A DNA stretch of 64,000 bases. Origin: Branchiostoma lanceolatum (Eukaryota > Chordata > Leptocardii > Amphioxiformes > Branchiostomatidae). Where the stretch lies: the NCBI RefSeq assembly GCF_035083965.1, contig NC_089731.1:4565001-4629000 (forward strand), read 5' to 3'. The position numbers and the translations under genes are program-made. Below are positions 20,901-31,665 of the stretch, piece after piece. Position 1 is the stretch's first letter; each line of letters starts with the position of its first letter. The notes under the pieces are model-generated. The model was not told the DNA's origin. It saw only the letters and a program-made list of their open reading frames with translations, and made no database searches.

Positions 20901-23900
20901 TTACTTGACAAATTTATAATTACTTCCCCTACATTCCTTCGATCGATATCGTATTCTGCAAATCTATCGTACATTTGCGGGGTCGTTTGGCGTGACGGCA
21001 GAGCGTTCGGCTCAGAACCAAGTGGTCCTGGGTTCGAATCCTGTCATGTCACCGATCTTTGCACTTGGAATAGGCACTCAAGTTGCACGACTTTCCTCAC
21101 TCCACCCAGGTGTGAATGGGTACCTGACTTCGGTTGGGGAAGGTCGTATTGAGGTCACCTAGTGCATGGCGCCAAATGGCAGCCGCACAGTCCTTACCTC
21201 AGTTCCACAAATGTGTGGTGCAGTTCTGACCTTGGGTATCAGAAACCCTACACCAATTCAGCACTAGAAAGGCTGACATTGCACGGGTAATTTCTGACCA
21301 ATAAAAAAACATTCGGGCGGTCAATCCCGAAATACTATTAGGATTTGAAAGGACTACACAACCTGTAAGATCAACAAGCTTCTACATTTGGAATTTACTC
21401 GTTCCTTTTTGAAATAGCACAAAAAGGGTAACGAGAGAGAGAAGGGGATTCCCAACAATAAAACTGAAGAATGTTACTTACTAATCTTTTTTTGTGTGTA
21501 AATTGAATGATCCAGGACCATGTGGTACTCTTACAGGACGTCTGCACGTATAATGGAACTACTGCTAACAAATGTGCAGCAAGTCAGGAATCATCAACTT
21601 CACCCTACGCCGGCGTGTTCGTCTTACTCTGTCTGTCACAGGTAGCACCATCTCGCAGTTTTTGTTATATTGACTGAGTGTAGTGCAGCAAGTACCATTC
21701 AAACGTTTCAGAGCTTGTTCACAACCGCAAGATCCGTGTGAATCCCTTTTGGTCATTTTAGTCACAAAACTGTTAGAGTGCTAAAGAGGTAAACCATTGT
21801 TATTCGCTGGTAAAAGAAGGTACATAATGTGGTGGATATGGTGCAATTAATCAAATAACTTTTTTTGGGGATAATACAATGAAAAATTAGGATAGATTGC
21901 ACAAAGTGGTAATGTACACACAGTTTCTTACAAAATCATTGTTCTTTGCTTTGATAGTTTGTGTTAGGGATTGGCCTCGCACCCACCTACCCTTTGGGAA
22001 CGACTTACGTGGACGATCACGTGACGAAAAAGGCCCTCCCATTCTACTTGGGTGAGTTTTATTTCTTTCCTGTTTTTCATTGAATAACTTAGTGCAGTTG
22101 TCGGTGAATATTTCCACCAGACATATTTACATTTTTTGTCTTAAAAGTCACTAAATTCATAATCATGAATTACTACACTGTATTTATCCTACCCATTCTT
22201 TACGTCGTCCAGCCTTTGCTTTTTTTAATTTTTTTTTTCAAGGTGTCAATCTTTATTTTGTGATCCCAGTAATTACAATATAACAATACTGTTGGAGATA
22301 TCTATGTACAATATCAGTAACGTATGTCCACACTTTTACTGCAAACTTAAGGTTTTACAATGTGATAATCGTCATATTGGCTACATTTTCTCGAAACACT
22401 GCTAGTATTAAAGTCATGAACATGGACATGTTAGAAATTAGCAGTAACTCAAGAATAATGGTAAATCACTGCGTCTACTGTAATCAACAAACAATCTTAC
22501 AACACTGATAATAGCACTGATCATAACAGTATCGTCTATGAAGGTGTCTTGGGAAGTACTGGTATGCCTTACATTATTCTCCTGACCTAAAGCATGTACA
22601 GGTTTAGTTACAGCTTTATTGTCCAGCCTTTGCTAGTCTTACTATTCTGTCACTCAACTGAAAATTCGATGGCCCGACGCGTTTGTGGGCTGGAAAATGA
22701 CATTTTTGGCAGAGATGCGCCATGTAATCCCTCGATGTTCGTGCATGGGATTTTCAGAGATCGATTGATCGCAAGTCCTGGAGGCCCGCCCGCCGATTTT
22801 TCTGTGCGAAAATCGGGCGAATAACAAATTTGTTTAAAACCTTTGTTCATTCATGAGAAGCTCAAATCGGCCTGCAGGCCCGTTTTCATTCAGGCAATGA
22901 GGTAAGACTGGCCAGCGTCAGAAGGAACTGGTTGGAACTGACAGTCGACCGATGATGGTGATGAATGAGGTAAGGGTTAGACAAAAAATGTAACAGTATA
23001 AGTCAACTGTGTGAAAAGGGGCTTAAAACACATTTCTCAGACTTAACGGAGGCATCTTCCCACATCATCTAACATATTTAGCATTTTTTACTCCATTTCT
23101 ATAACTAAATATTTCTCCAATCTGACGATAAACTGGCGCCTTTGCAGGTCTTTCGTACACGACGTACGGGGCAGGACCGACCCTCGGGCTGTTCCTTGGC
23201 GGCTATACCCTCAGCCTGTATGTGGATATAGACAAGGGGATCGACCCTGCCAGCCTCGGCCTGTTCCCGGGGAGCCCACTCTGGGTCGGCGCCTGGTGGC
23301 TCGGCTCCTTCGTCATGGCCGGTCTGTTGGGTCTTGTCGCCTCGTGGCTGCTTCTCTTTCCGGCAGGTGGGAGCTTCACGATCGTTCTCATTTAAATGTA
23401 CACATTTTGTAATCTCCGTTACCGTTAGAAGTAAGACGTTCCTGGCATTAAGATATGCCACAGATAAGGTACCAAACTGCCGTTTTCAAAAGCTAGAAAA
23501 GTTTTAAGTCGTCATAAAAACTACAGTTTGACATCTTATATGTGGCATATCTTAATGCCATGAACGTCTTATTTCAATCGGTAACGGAGATTACAAAATG
23601 TGTACATTTAAATGAGAACGACCGTTCAACGTCATTTAGCGCTTGCTTGTATTACTGCCCGCACTATTAGGATGAAAGAAAGAAGCTTTTCGGAACAACC
23701 AAAACAATATTTCCGAGTTTTAACCATCTAGAAAACCCCCCAAAAAACACATTTCTACTACTACCGGCAGGTGGGAGCTTCAACGTCATTGAGCGCTTGC
23801 TTGTATTACTGCCCGCACTATTAGAATGAAAGAAAGAAGCTTTCCGAAACAACCAAAACAATATTTCCGAGCTTTAACCATCTAGAAGACCTAAAAAAAC

Positions 23901-26900
23901 ACATTTCTACTAATATCACAAAACCCACTAACCATTAAAACGTGGAACTTTCGTCAGCCATTGACTTCAAAGAAGACGTCAAACTCCCCAGTAATGTTGT
24001 ATGTATGTACGTATGTATGTATGTAGAAATATTAGTTAGATGCGTAGAATAGACTCTTATTACCATAATTGTTACCCTTTCTGCTATTTGTACCCTTGCA
24101 ATGAGCCTACGGGCATGAATTTGCCCAAAAAAAGGATGTAGCACACATTAGCACGTAAAGCGGGTATCTCACATTCTCACTAGACATGCACCGAATTGCG
24201 AAGGATAAAGCCCCCTTTCTCACTGAACCCGCGGGGCGCTGGCGGTACATTCAAAACGTACAAGTATAACCAAAAAGACAACAAAACACACAAAGCTTTA
24301 AAAGATTCGTTTTTTGTCGATGAAATTCGTTTGAGTGCTTTGTCAATTCGATCGGCCGCAGCGACGCCGCCAGCGTGCCGCGGGTCCAGTGAGAGGGGGG
24401 TTTTAATCTCCAAGTAGATATACCGGTGGTAAGACTTAAGTATCCAAAGGGCCAATTAGTATCCTACTACTGGCCATCGGTGCATTCGCACACAGAGTGA
24501 TACAAAACAGCGCAAAAAAATTGTGAAATGGCCCAAATTGGCACCAAGAAGCTATATGGCATATCAAGTGTGTCAAATTTGTTTTACTCTTCTTCTACGA
24601 CGATTAAAGGATTTCAAGTCTACTGCATTTCATTTGCATCTGCATATCTTGTCACTTGTTGCTAGTACACTAGTATAGATAGTCCGTAGTTGTTCTTATT
24701 CCATGTTATTTGCCGCACATTGTACCTGATGCAATTGGTGTGCAATAAACTTGACTTGACTTGACTATCTTGTCACTTGACCCTCAGAGTTAAAAAAGCC
24801 AAAGAAAGAAAGCAACGAGGTCGAGGAAGACGGGAACAAGATGCTGCCTGAAACAGAAATAAACGATCCCCCCTCGTCCTTGTACACGGCTAAAGCATTG
24901 AAGCAACAGGCAAAAGGTAGGTGGTTAAACGTTAGTAAAGCGCATCCCAGCAACTATCGAAAAGCATATCAAGAATCCATCGTAACAATAACAAGAGGAA
25001 TATATCAACCCCTGAAGTTAAGAAAGAAAAAAAGAGATAGAAACAAGTTGGAACCAAGAAGTTTCAAAATCATATCCAGTTGCTTGAATGAGTAACTATT
25101 TTTATTTTATTTTTGGCAGATAGGAGCAAGAGATAAGGGGCCAAAATGTTCATATAACCAGCGACAAGAGGCTAGCCTGAGTGTCATCCTTGGCTGTTCA
25201 AGGGCTCCCATATTCCCCCTTCACACAAAAGGGGGAAAGGGGAGTATTATATACGCATGGGAGCCCTGGATCTAACATGGAGGGGAGCCCTGGAACTAAC
25301 AAGGATGACACTCAGGCTAACAAAAAGCCCCTCTATATAAAAAATTAGTTCATTACTTACTTCTGTAAACATACTTACTTACTTATCCTCTTCGTCCCTT
25401 CTGAGACACGAGGCTATGACTTCTTCCCTCCATCTGGGTCTGTCCTGTGCCAGTCTTTCAGCAGTCTTTCTCCAGGACATACCCATGACAACCTTAATCG
25501 TTAATACAAAAACAGAACTTAGATGTAATTAAACGTATGCATGACCATCAATAGAAACTAAACTTTTGGGAAACAAAACTTGCCTAGTATTTAACATAGG
25601 TCCATGTTATACACATTGTTTTCATATATATGTTTTTTTTAATTTTATTTTTGAATTAGCTTTTTGCACAACAGATCTGATGCTGAATAAAATGACTCTT
25701 TTTACACAACCAAGAGATTAACCCTACGGACGTTTCGGTAACAATTTGTCACCCTATTCAAGGTAATTCTGACTGCTTATACATAATAAAGAGATGCATT
25801 CCCAAACGTAAAGTATTTACATATGTACAATCACAGGCGGTGACATCACTATGCGGTCCGCAACGTACAGAAGTGTAACACATACACAACTATCGATCAA
25901 AAATCAATGCAACGATTATCATCTATTTGTTAAGGAATTGCCTTGAAGAAGGTGACAGATGGTCATCGAAACGTCGGCGGATTAAATCTCTTGGTTGTGT
26001 AAAAAAGAATATCTTTATTCAGCGACTTACCAACCTGATGAAACTATTCACAGATATGATGCTGAGTGTGAAAAAGGTCTTCACCAACTGGGTGTTCACG
26101 TGCATCAACATGGCTTTCGTGTGTTTTGTTGCTGCGGGTACCAGCTTCAGCTTCGTCCCCAAGTACATGGAGATACAGCTCGGCATGCACAAGGCTCAGG
26201 CCAGCTATCTGCTAGGTACATACAATGAATGAATGAACTTTATTGCTCGACAATTGTACATGGCACAATGTATGGCAACAATAGCAAGGCAATCAATACA
26301 ATACTAAGCTAGTCTATTCTATACTGAGAGCTATAATTACAAGAATATGGACATAAATGGCGCACTGATATATCAAATGTTTCTATCTGTTACAATACAT
26401 TCTCTCTTTTGTAAAGCGCTACATATGTATTGGCCTAAATACTTAGATATGGTGTCGGGGCATGACATGAGTAGATTAAAAATGTTAGCCTCCGTTGCAG
26501 GCTTCCCCGCGGCGATTTTTCAACTTATCGGGGCCAGATTCTTTGGCTGGGGGGCTGTATCTGCGTGGGGACCGTATCTGCTTGAGGCCCCGTATCTGCT
26601 TGGGATCCTGTAACCGCTGTCAAGCAGATACGCCCCCCCCCCATATATATATGTATATGAATATATATATGTATTATGTATATTCCATTTCACCTCGTAT
26701 CTACAATATATTCTATTTCTCTTTGTATCTACAGATTAGTCAAAACATTAGTCTTTCATTAGCTCTAGCGCTTTCACACATCATCAAAATTGCTATACAA
26801 TCTTATGAAACTTATTTGCAGGAATGGTATTTCTGCCATCCGCTCTTTTCGGGCTGTTCGCGATTGCCATCATACTGAGGCGATTTCAGCTGGGCCCCCG

Positions 26901-29900
26901 CGGCTGTCTGTACATGATCGCTGGCCTGAACGTGCTGTCAGTCGTCGTGCTCATCCCGGCTGGCTTCATCAGCTGCCCCCGCCCTCCCATCGCTGGTGTA
27001 AACATTCCTTATGGACAGGGGTAAGCATTCCGCCCAAAGTAATTACTCAAGCAGCTGGATAAGATTTTGAAACAGTCAGACGTTTCAGACAGAATCCGCT
27101 ATTTTTCGTCAGTGACTAATAAAGAAGGATCTGGTAGAACCAGGTTTTATACCAAAACTATGAAAACCTGGTATAAAACCTGGTTCTCCCAGATCCTTCT
27201 TTAGTCACTGACGAAAGATAGCGGATGCTGTCTGAAACGTCTGACTGTTTCAAAATCGTATACAGTTGCTTGAGTAATTACTTTTGGCGTACCTTATTAG
27301 CTGGATGTCTAACTTTCATCAACGTAAGGGTAAGTATTGTTCAATCTTTCTATATGACATCGTGTGGCGCAATCGGTAGGGTAAATCGCCCAGAACCGAG
27401 AGGTCCCGGGTTCGAAACCACCGGTATGCCCCGATGTCGTGCCCTTAGGAAAGGCACTTAACACGAATTTCCTCACTCCACTAGCCTCCTTCGCAGACTT
27501 CCTATAACAGCGGCGAATATATTGGGGGGGGGGGGGGGGGGGGCAAGGTTCTCTAATGCCGGCAAGGGAGTTGTGTAGCCAAGTGAGTTGTGTAGCCGAG
27601 GGACGACCGCCGTTTATATGGATACACAACTCCCTTGCCGGCATCAGAGAAACTTGCCCCCCCCCCCTCCCAATATATACGCCGCCGCTATAGGAAGTCT
27701 GCCAAGGAGGCTATCACTCCACCCAGATGTGAATGGATACCTTACTTCGGTTGGGGAAGGTCGTACTGAGGTCACCTGATGGCGCCGAATGCTACCAGCA
27801 CTGCCTGCCATTGGACGGGTGATTTGGGAACAATAAACCATTTACTATTATTATTCATTATCCTTCATCATTCCAGGGCGTTGTGGCTCCTTTGGAGACA
27901 CCCCTCCCTTGACAGACTCCAGTCTTTTCTACATATCCTTGACGTTTAAAAAAGTCAGCATAGCTACATTATCCTTGTAACTTGTCATTGGCATGTTAGC
28001 TTTGCCGGGAATCACAACGTAGTGTGTACTACCTAACAGCAGAACGGATGTATGCATGTATAAGAGTCATCGCTCCAATCAGGTATAGAGCATGACAGCA
28101 TTCAGATTTTTAGATAAAATAAGGAGATTGCTAAGGATACAGTATTGGTCTTCAGCAATAAAATGGAAGAAAATACTAAAATCGACCATTGTTGTCGCTG
28201 CAGTTTGTATGCCAATGTCACTCTAGGCAGACTCCCCGGTGGCATCGCCCTAATGTCTCCCTGTAATGCGGACTGCGGCTGCCGATTGGACAACTACCGG
28301 CCGGTCTGTGCGTCTGATGGCATCACTTACTTCTCGGGCTGTCACGCGGGATGCCACGAGAGTCACAGCGTTCCGGGGCCCAGAGGGATGAAACTATCCG
28401 TAAGACACCTCGTCAATTTTTTTCATTCAATTTGGTATCATCTCTTCCTTCCATGAATAATCTGTGATCAAATTTTCAAGAAAAGGTTGCACTTCGTTGT
28501 CCCAATATGGTACATTTCAATGCATTACTCCATGATTCACAATTCATATCTTATTGGTTAATTCTCCTGATGAAGAAAAGTTAATGAATGGCGGAGCCAA
28601 TGATACGACAAAATGTCAAAGTTTGAACATGCTTAATAGATACACAAGTCAGCTTGAATTATGATAAAACTGCCTTGTCAGAAAGTCAGCCAGTTCAGAA
28701 AGTATTCGTTAGCTTCATGTAGGTCTTGTTTGGGGTCGTAAACACAGAACTACTCCAACTGCGGCTGCGTGAGATCCCGACTGCCGAGCATCACGGGAGG
28801 AGGTACTAGGCAGCTTGCTGGTACCCAGGCCGTTATGGCGGCCTCGGAAGGGACGACTAGATATTCCGTCTGGTCGACAGCGGATTCGGGACTCAATGAA
28901 ACAAATGGGGCTACAGTTCCAACAGCAACTTCTCCTAATTTCACTCAGACCGACCTCGGCAATGTTGCCGTGATTTCAGATTCAAACACCAACCCTGCAT
29001 CTTCAGTACAAATGAAAGCGGACATGTCCGCATTTTCCATTCAATGTCCGACAAAATGTAACGCCTTGCCACCCTTCCTTGCCCTTTTGACACTGAATTT
29101 TATACTTCGTGCCATGTTTCCTATGGCAATCATCGTGTGCAGCCTAAGGTGAGTATATTCCTTAAGCTACTTCTTTTACTTTGTAGTGACAAACAGTTGC
29201 CTGGCATACACTAGAAATCAAAACAATATATTCTATTTTTGTAGTACTGTACTGTAAACATTCAAGTTAGTAAGTAAGTCAGTAAAAATGAAATAGAATG
29301 TATTCCGTAGTGATGGTTTTCAGTCACCCCTTTGCGGAAATCCCAATATTTCGAATGATGTTTTCATCTCAAAAAAACCTAACTCTGAAAATAGGGAAAT
29401 CACAATGTCTTGTTTTATTGTTTTCTTGGTTTATACTTGTGAGTTAACGATACATTTTTTGACATTGCTGTTTGTTGTCGAATGAGTTCGTTGAATGTTC
29501 TTTAACCTATATTAGGGTCCTGTCACCTGACACCAAGACTTTGGGTGTTGGACTCCAAAGCCTGATGACTAGACTGCTTGGTATGTCCCAAAAAAATTGA
29601 ATATATGCATGTCAGGGTAGAGACTCTGATCTAGCAGAATCAGCATTACTTCCGGTAGAGATTCTGGGATCGGACTTTCTGTCGACAAAGGCTACGATCA
29701 GAATCGCTACCGGTGGAATCGCCGATTGTACCAAATCTGAGTCTGTACCTGACATAAATGATATACATATATGTATATATATATACATGTATGCGTATTT
29801 GTACATTTATGTACATGCAGGTATTTTGTACGTGCTTATATCACTATTGTATTTCCATAAATCAAAACAAACTGTGCAGCAAGTCAATCACTATAAAACG

Positions 29901-30326
29901 AGTCAAAAACATATTGAATACTTCTAAAACAACCTTTTTCCCCTGTGTTTGTTTTTTCCAGGCCAAATACCGGCGCCTATTTTTATTGGAGCCCTGATCG
30001 ACCGGTCCTGCGAGCTGTGGTCCTCCAGCTGCGGCGTGCGAGGCGCCTGTCTCCTGTACGACATGCCGATGAACCGCTTCATGTTCATCGGGGTCCAAGT
30101 CCTGCTCACATCTGTCACCGTCGCGCTGCTCCTAGTCGCTATTCACCTCTACAACCGCCAAGAGGCGGCTAAGGGGAAATCTCAGGCTCCAGGTTTGACT
30201 ACGAGGGACATTGCTACATCGATGGGGTCCTTGGCTGCCTCCATTTCTTCACTGAACAACATCGGTGCGCGCAGCCATGACAGGTACACACGGGAACGTC
30301 TGCATGATCAGTTAACCGACTGCTGA
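17997..30326 (+). CDS. SLCO: organic anion transporter (OATP/SLCO family), complete, 13 exons
   Basis: Exons: 17997-18172, 19721-19845, 20484-20602, 21516-21641 (or start 21537), 21958-22051, 23148-23366, 24788-24916, 26054-26215, 26822-27020, 28231-28399, 28748-29148, 29516-29580, 29962-30326. Product about 782 aa, twelve-helix MFS-type uptake carrier of amphipathic organic anions at the plasma membrane. OATP marks in order: CGVACYHPRWARRLANPKLF, STIETRFQLES, GIGLAPTYPLGTTYVDDH, the superfamily signature region YVDIDKG...PLWVGAWWLG, FSFVPKYMEIQLG, FLPSALFG, the extracellular Kazal-like loop (CGCRLDNYRPVCASDGITY, CHAGC, NYSNCGC), and IPAPIFIGALIDRSCELW near the C-terminus. The start is firm: TAA lies two codons upstream in frame. 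Odd: about 90 Ser/Thr/Asn-rich residues separate CGC from QCPTKC in the last extracellular loop. SLCO4/5-like is my tentative subgroup. Introns are dense with MITEs and SINEs. Confidence 0.94.
18632..18953. mobile_element. MITE 1 of a GGGCCCTGTCACA family, SLCO intron 1
   Basis: Starts GGGCCCTGTCACAATTGTGC and ends in the inverted GCACACGTGTGACAGGGCC. Subterminal GTTTAAGTAAGGTTTGCGG is also mirrored near 18880. First of three adjacent related palindromic elements. Confidence 0.75.
18957..19354. mobile_element. MITE 2 of the same family
   Basis: Begins CCCCCGTCACAGCTGTGCG and ends CGCACAAGTGTGACAGGGCC, i.e. the same terminal inverted repeat as the neighbour at 18632-18953, but a different interior. 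Confidence 0.7.
19352..19601. mobile_element. MITE 3 of the same family
   Basis: Begins around CACACACTTGTGCGTATATG and ends CATACAAGTGTGAGGGGGCC. It abuts MITE 2 with almost no spacer. Confidence 0.6.
19853..20301. mobile_element. 449-bp near-perfect palindromic element, SLCO intron 2
   Basis: Two arms of about 210 bp are near-complete reverse complements, from TATACACCCCGACCAATCG on the left to CGATTGGTCGGGGTGGTATA on the right, meeting near 20075. It begins seven bases after the end of SLCO exon 2, i.e. just past GTAAGGG of the donor. Confidence 0.9.
20981..21308 (+). mobile_element. tRNA-derived SINE, SLCO intron 3
   Basis: A tRNA-like head with A box TGGCGTGACGG and B box GGTTCGAATCC is followed by the body words CCTCACTCCACCCAGGTGTG and TGACTTCGGTTGGGGAAGG and a tail ACCAATAAAAAAAC. 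Another copy of the same family at 27356 shares head and body. Confidence 0.88.
22207..22634 (-). mobile_element. processed retrocopy with 14-bp target duplication, SLCO intron 5
   Basis: GTCCAGCCTTTGCT at 22207-22220 is repeated exactly at 22621-22634. Between them, 400 bp read on the minus strand end in AATAAA (about 22251), then a 10-A and 7-A tail next to the duplication. That is the structure of LINE-mobilised mRNA. I see no open frame, so it is probably a 3' UTR fragment of an unidentified gene. Confidence 0.85.
23379..23624. mobile_element. 246-bp palindromic element with 4-bp TTCA duplication, SLCO intron 6
   Basis: Arms of about 110 bp (CGTTCTCATTTAAATGTACA inverted at the right end) flanked by TTCA at 23375-23378 and 23625-23628. 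The matching empty site, GGGAGCTTCAACGTCATT, is present downstream at about 23769-23786 in a tandem copy of the flank. It begins 12 bp after SLCO exon 6. Confidence 0.9.
23610..23905 (+). repeat. tandem duplication of about 140 bp including exon 6 splice donor
   Basis: 23626-23760 and 23773-23905 are near-identical (GCGCTTGCTTGTATTACTGC, GAAAGAAAGAAGCTTT). Between them CCGGCAGGTGGGAGCTTC at about 23764 copies the last bases of exon 6 with its donor (23361-23377), so a second, probably silent donor exists in the intron. Confidence 0.85.
24211..24400. mobile_element. MITE with CCCCCTTTCTCACTG ends, SLCO intron 6
   Basis: CCCCCTTTCTCACTGAACCC and CGCTGGCGG at the left are mirrored by CCGCCAGCG and CCAGTGAGAGGGGGG at the right; about 190 bp. 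Confidence 0.75.
25173..25319. mobile_element. TAGCCT-family MITE with 9-bp target duplication, SLCO intron 7
   Basis: 147 bp, ends TAGCCTGAGTGTCATCCTTG and its inverse. Flanks ACAAGAGGC (25164-25172) and ACAAAAAGC (25320-25328) agree at 7 of 9 places, fitting an old 9-bp duplication, as in Mutator-like elements. Same termini as 52125-52242. Confidence 0.8.
25694..26011. mobile_element. MITE ending 43 bp before SLCO exon 8
   Basis: TTTTTACACAACCAAGAGAT with GACGTTTCGG and TTGTCACC at the left are mirrored at the right (GGTGACAG, CGAAACGTCGG, ATCTCTTGGTTGTGTAAAAA). Confidence 0.7.
27039..27281. mobile_element. palindromic MITE next to SLCO exon 9 donor
   Basis: GTAATTACTCAAGCA at the left and its inverse at the right, with long inner arms (GTCAGACGTTTCAGACAG, AAGAAGGATCTGG, AACCAGGTTTTATACC). 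The left end lies about 18 bp after exon 9 (ends 27020). Confidence 0.8.
27356..27856 (+). mobile_element. tRNA-derived SINE interrupted by a TAGCCT-family element
   Basis: Head with TGGCGCAATCGG and GGTTCGAAACC, then body up to TCACTCCAC (27473-27481). The body resumes at 27714 with the same nine bases and continues to a TTACTATTATTATT tail. The uninterrupted body is visible in the SINE at 20981-21308. Confidence 0.88.
27482..27713. mobile_element. TAGCCT-family MITE inside a SINE, exact 9-bp duplication
   Basis: 232 bp with inverted ends TAGCCTCCTTCGCAGACTTC and GAAGTCTGCCAAGGAGGCTA and long arms including C/G homopolymers and AGGGAGTTGTGTA. Target duplication TCACTCCAC on both sides. Confidence 0.9.
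29604..29757. mobile_element. small MITE-like inverted repeat, SLCO intron 12
   Basis: ATGCATGTCAGGGTAGAGACTCTGA at its left is an imperfect inverse of TCAGAGTCTGTACCTGACATAAAT at its right. An AT-rich TATA repeat follows. Confidence 0.5.
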
Positions 30327-30419
30327 ATGAGAGCTAGATCGTGGCGTGAAATTTGTTCCTCGTCAATAATCATCATTACAAAACATCAGGAGAAAAAGAA
30401 AGAAAACAGAAGCTTTACA

Positions 30420-31665
30420 TGTACTTTTCGTCTAATTGACTTCGCCAAGAAGTCTATGTTTTGATGCTTGTCTGTGTGTCTGTTAGTGAACAGAATAAGT
30501 CGAGAACGCCTGGATGGATTGTTGTCGTATTTGGTGTGTTGATGTGTATGTGGGAAATCTCAAGATGATTAGATTTTGGGCGAAGTACTTTGCATAATTA
30601 ACGAGAAAAGTGTAAAAATGTGTTATATTGTATGCTTGAGTATATGTTATGGCTGGGACGTGTGGCGGTGTTGTTTCGAGGGGTCAAGGATAAGTGGTAG
30701 GGGTCGTAGGGGTGGTAGTTGTCATGTGGGAGGCAGGAAACTTAAAAGTTGCTGAGACAAATTGGCTTGTCACTCAAGGCAGTGGTATGAGAAAGGTAGC
30801 AGCATAGCAGATAGTGGTGTGGAATTTGGTGGAAGCAGACCAAAATTGGATATACACTGCCTTACGGAAGAACAATATCAGTAGTCGTGTGTCACAGCAT
30901 GGGGATAGGACGGTGTTCAGGGTAGGTGAGTTAACCATGTTATATAGGGAAGGAAGAGGTGATTTATTAGTATACGTCATACTGTATGGTGTAATGTAGT
31001 ATGGATACGTATTGCTGAAGAAGTATTTGATGAAGGGTGGATGTAATATAAATAGATATCAACTATGCAGATGAAGACCTCATTTGCATAATTAATGAGA
31101 AAATACTATAACTCAAGGTGGGTTTAATGGATGGTCATGATTTTTGGTATGTAGATAGCTTACGTGATGCTTTGTATGATTAGATGATGATTATGCAAAT
31201 CAGATTCTTATTTGCATAATTAATGAGGTAATTTCAAAAACCCGCTGTGTTCCATGATATGTGGACAAATATGTGACATTTGTAACCGAGGAAGATAGGA
31301 ATGTTGATAGATAGAAAATATGCAAATGTAGGCCTAATTTGCATAATTAATGAGAAACTACTATAATTCCATACTAGTAAATGACGGACGGCAATTTCAT
31401 ACTTGTGGCATTTGGAAGTTGTGTGAATGTGGACACCATTGAATCAATTATGCTAATAAGGACCTCATTAGCATAATTGATAAATGTTAGCATAACATTC
31501 TTTGTTAAGCTCATACTTTGGACAGCTAATGTTATTTGGGTGAAGACGATCAACTGGTATGATTTATAATTGATGAGAAACACTCCTAATACGTTAGTCA
31601 TATTTAGGTTAAAATCATTTGGCGAAGGTATGAGGTCGTAGAACTCTTGTTCCTTTAATGATTAT
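30420..31665 (+). repeat. 1.2-kb interspersed repeat, copy 2 (SLCO 3' flank)
   Basis: Inverted copy of 14155-15357. Shared blocks include GCATAATTAACGAGAAAAGTG, AAATCTCAAGATGATTAGAT and AGGTATGAGGTCGTAGAACT. SLCO 3' UTR probably overlaps its left part; no poly(A) signal stood out. Confidence 0.8.

Noticed and set aside
20981..21055. tRNA gene
   Set aside because: A and B boxes are present but no cloverleaf I could fold, and the SINE body follows; same for 27356 and 52444.
26002..26053. Alternative 5' start of SLCO exon 8 at TTTATTCAG
   Set aside because: That acceptor gives the wrong phase after exon 7; the one at 26053 keeps it.
26460..26613. Possible SLCO exon reading AGFPAAIFQLIGARFFGW after TTGCAG
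   Set aside because: It resembles the loop already coded by the exon at 26822, runs into repeats and a stop, and inserting it would break the phase between exons 8 and 9.
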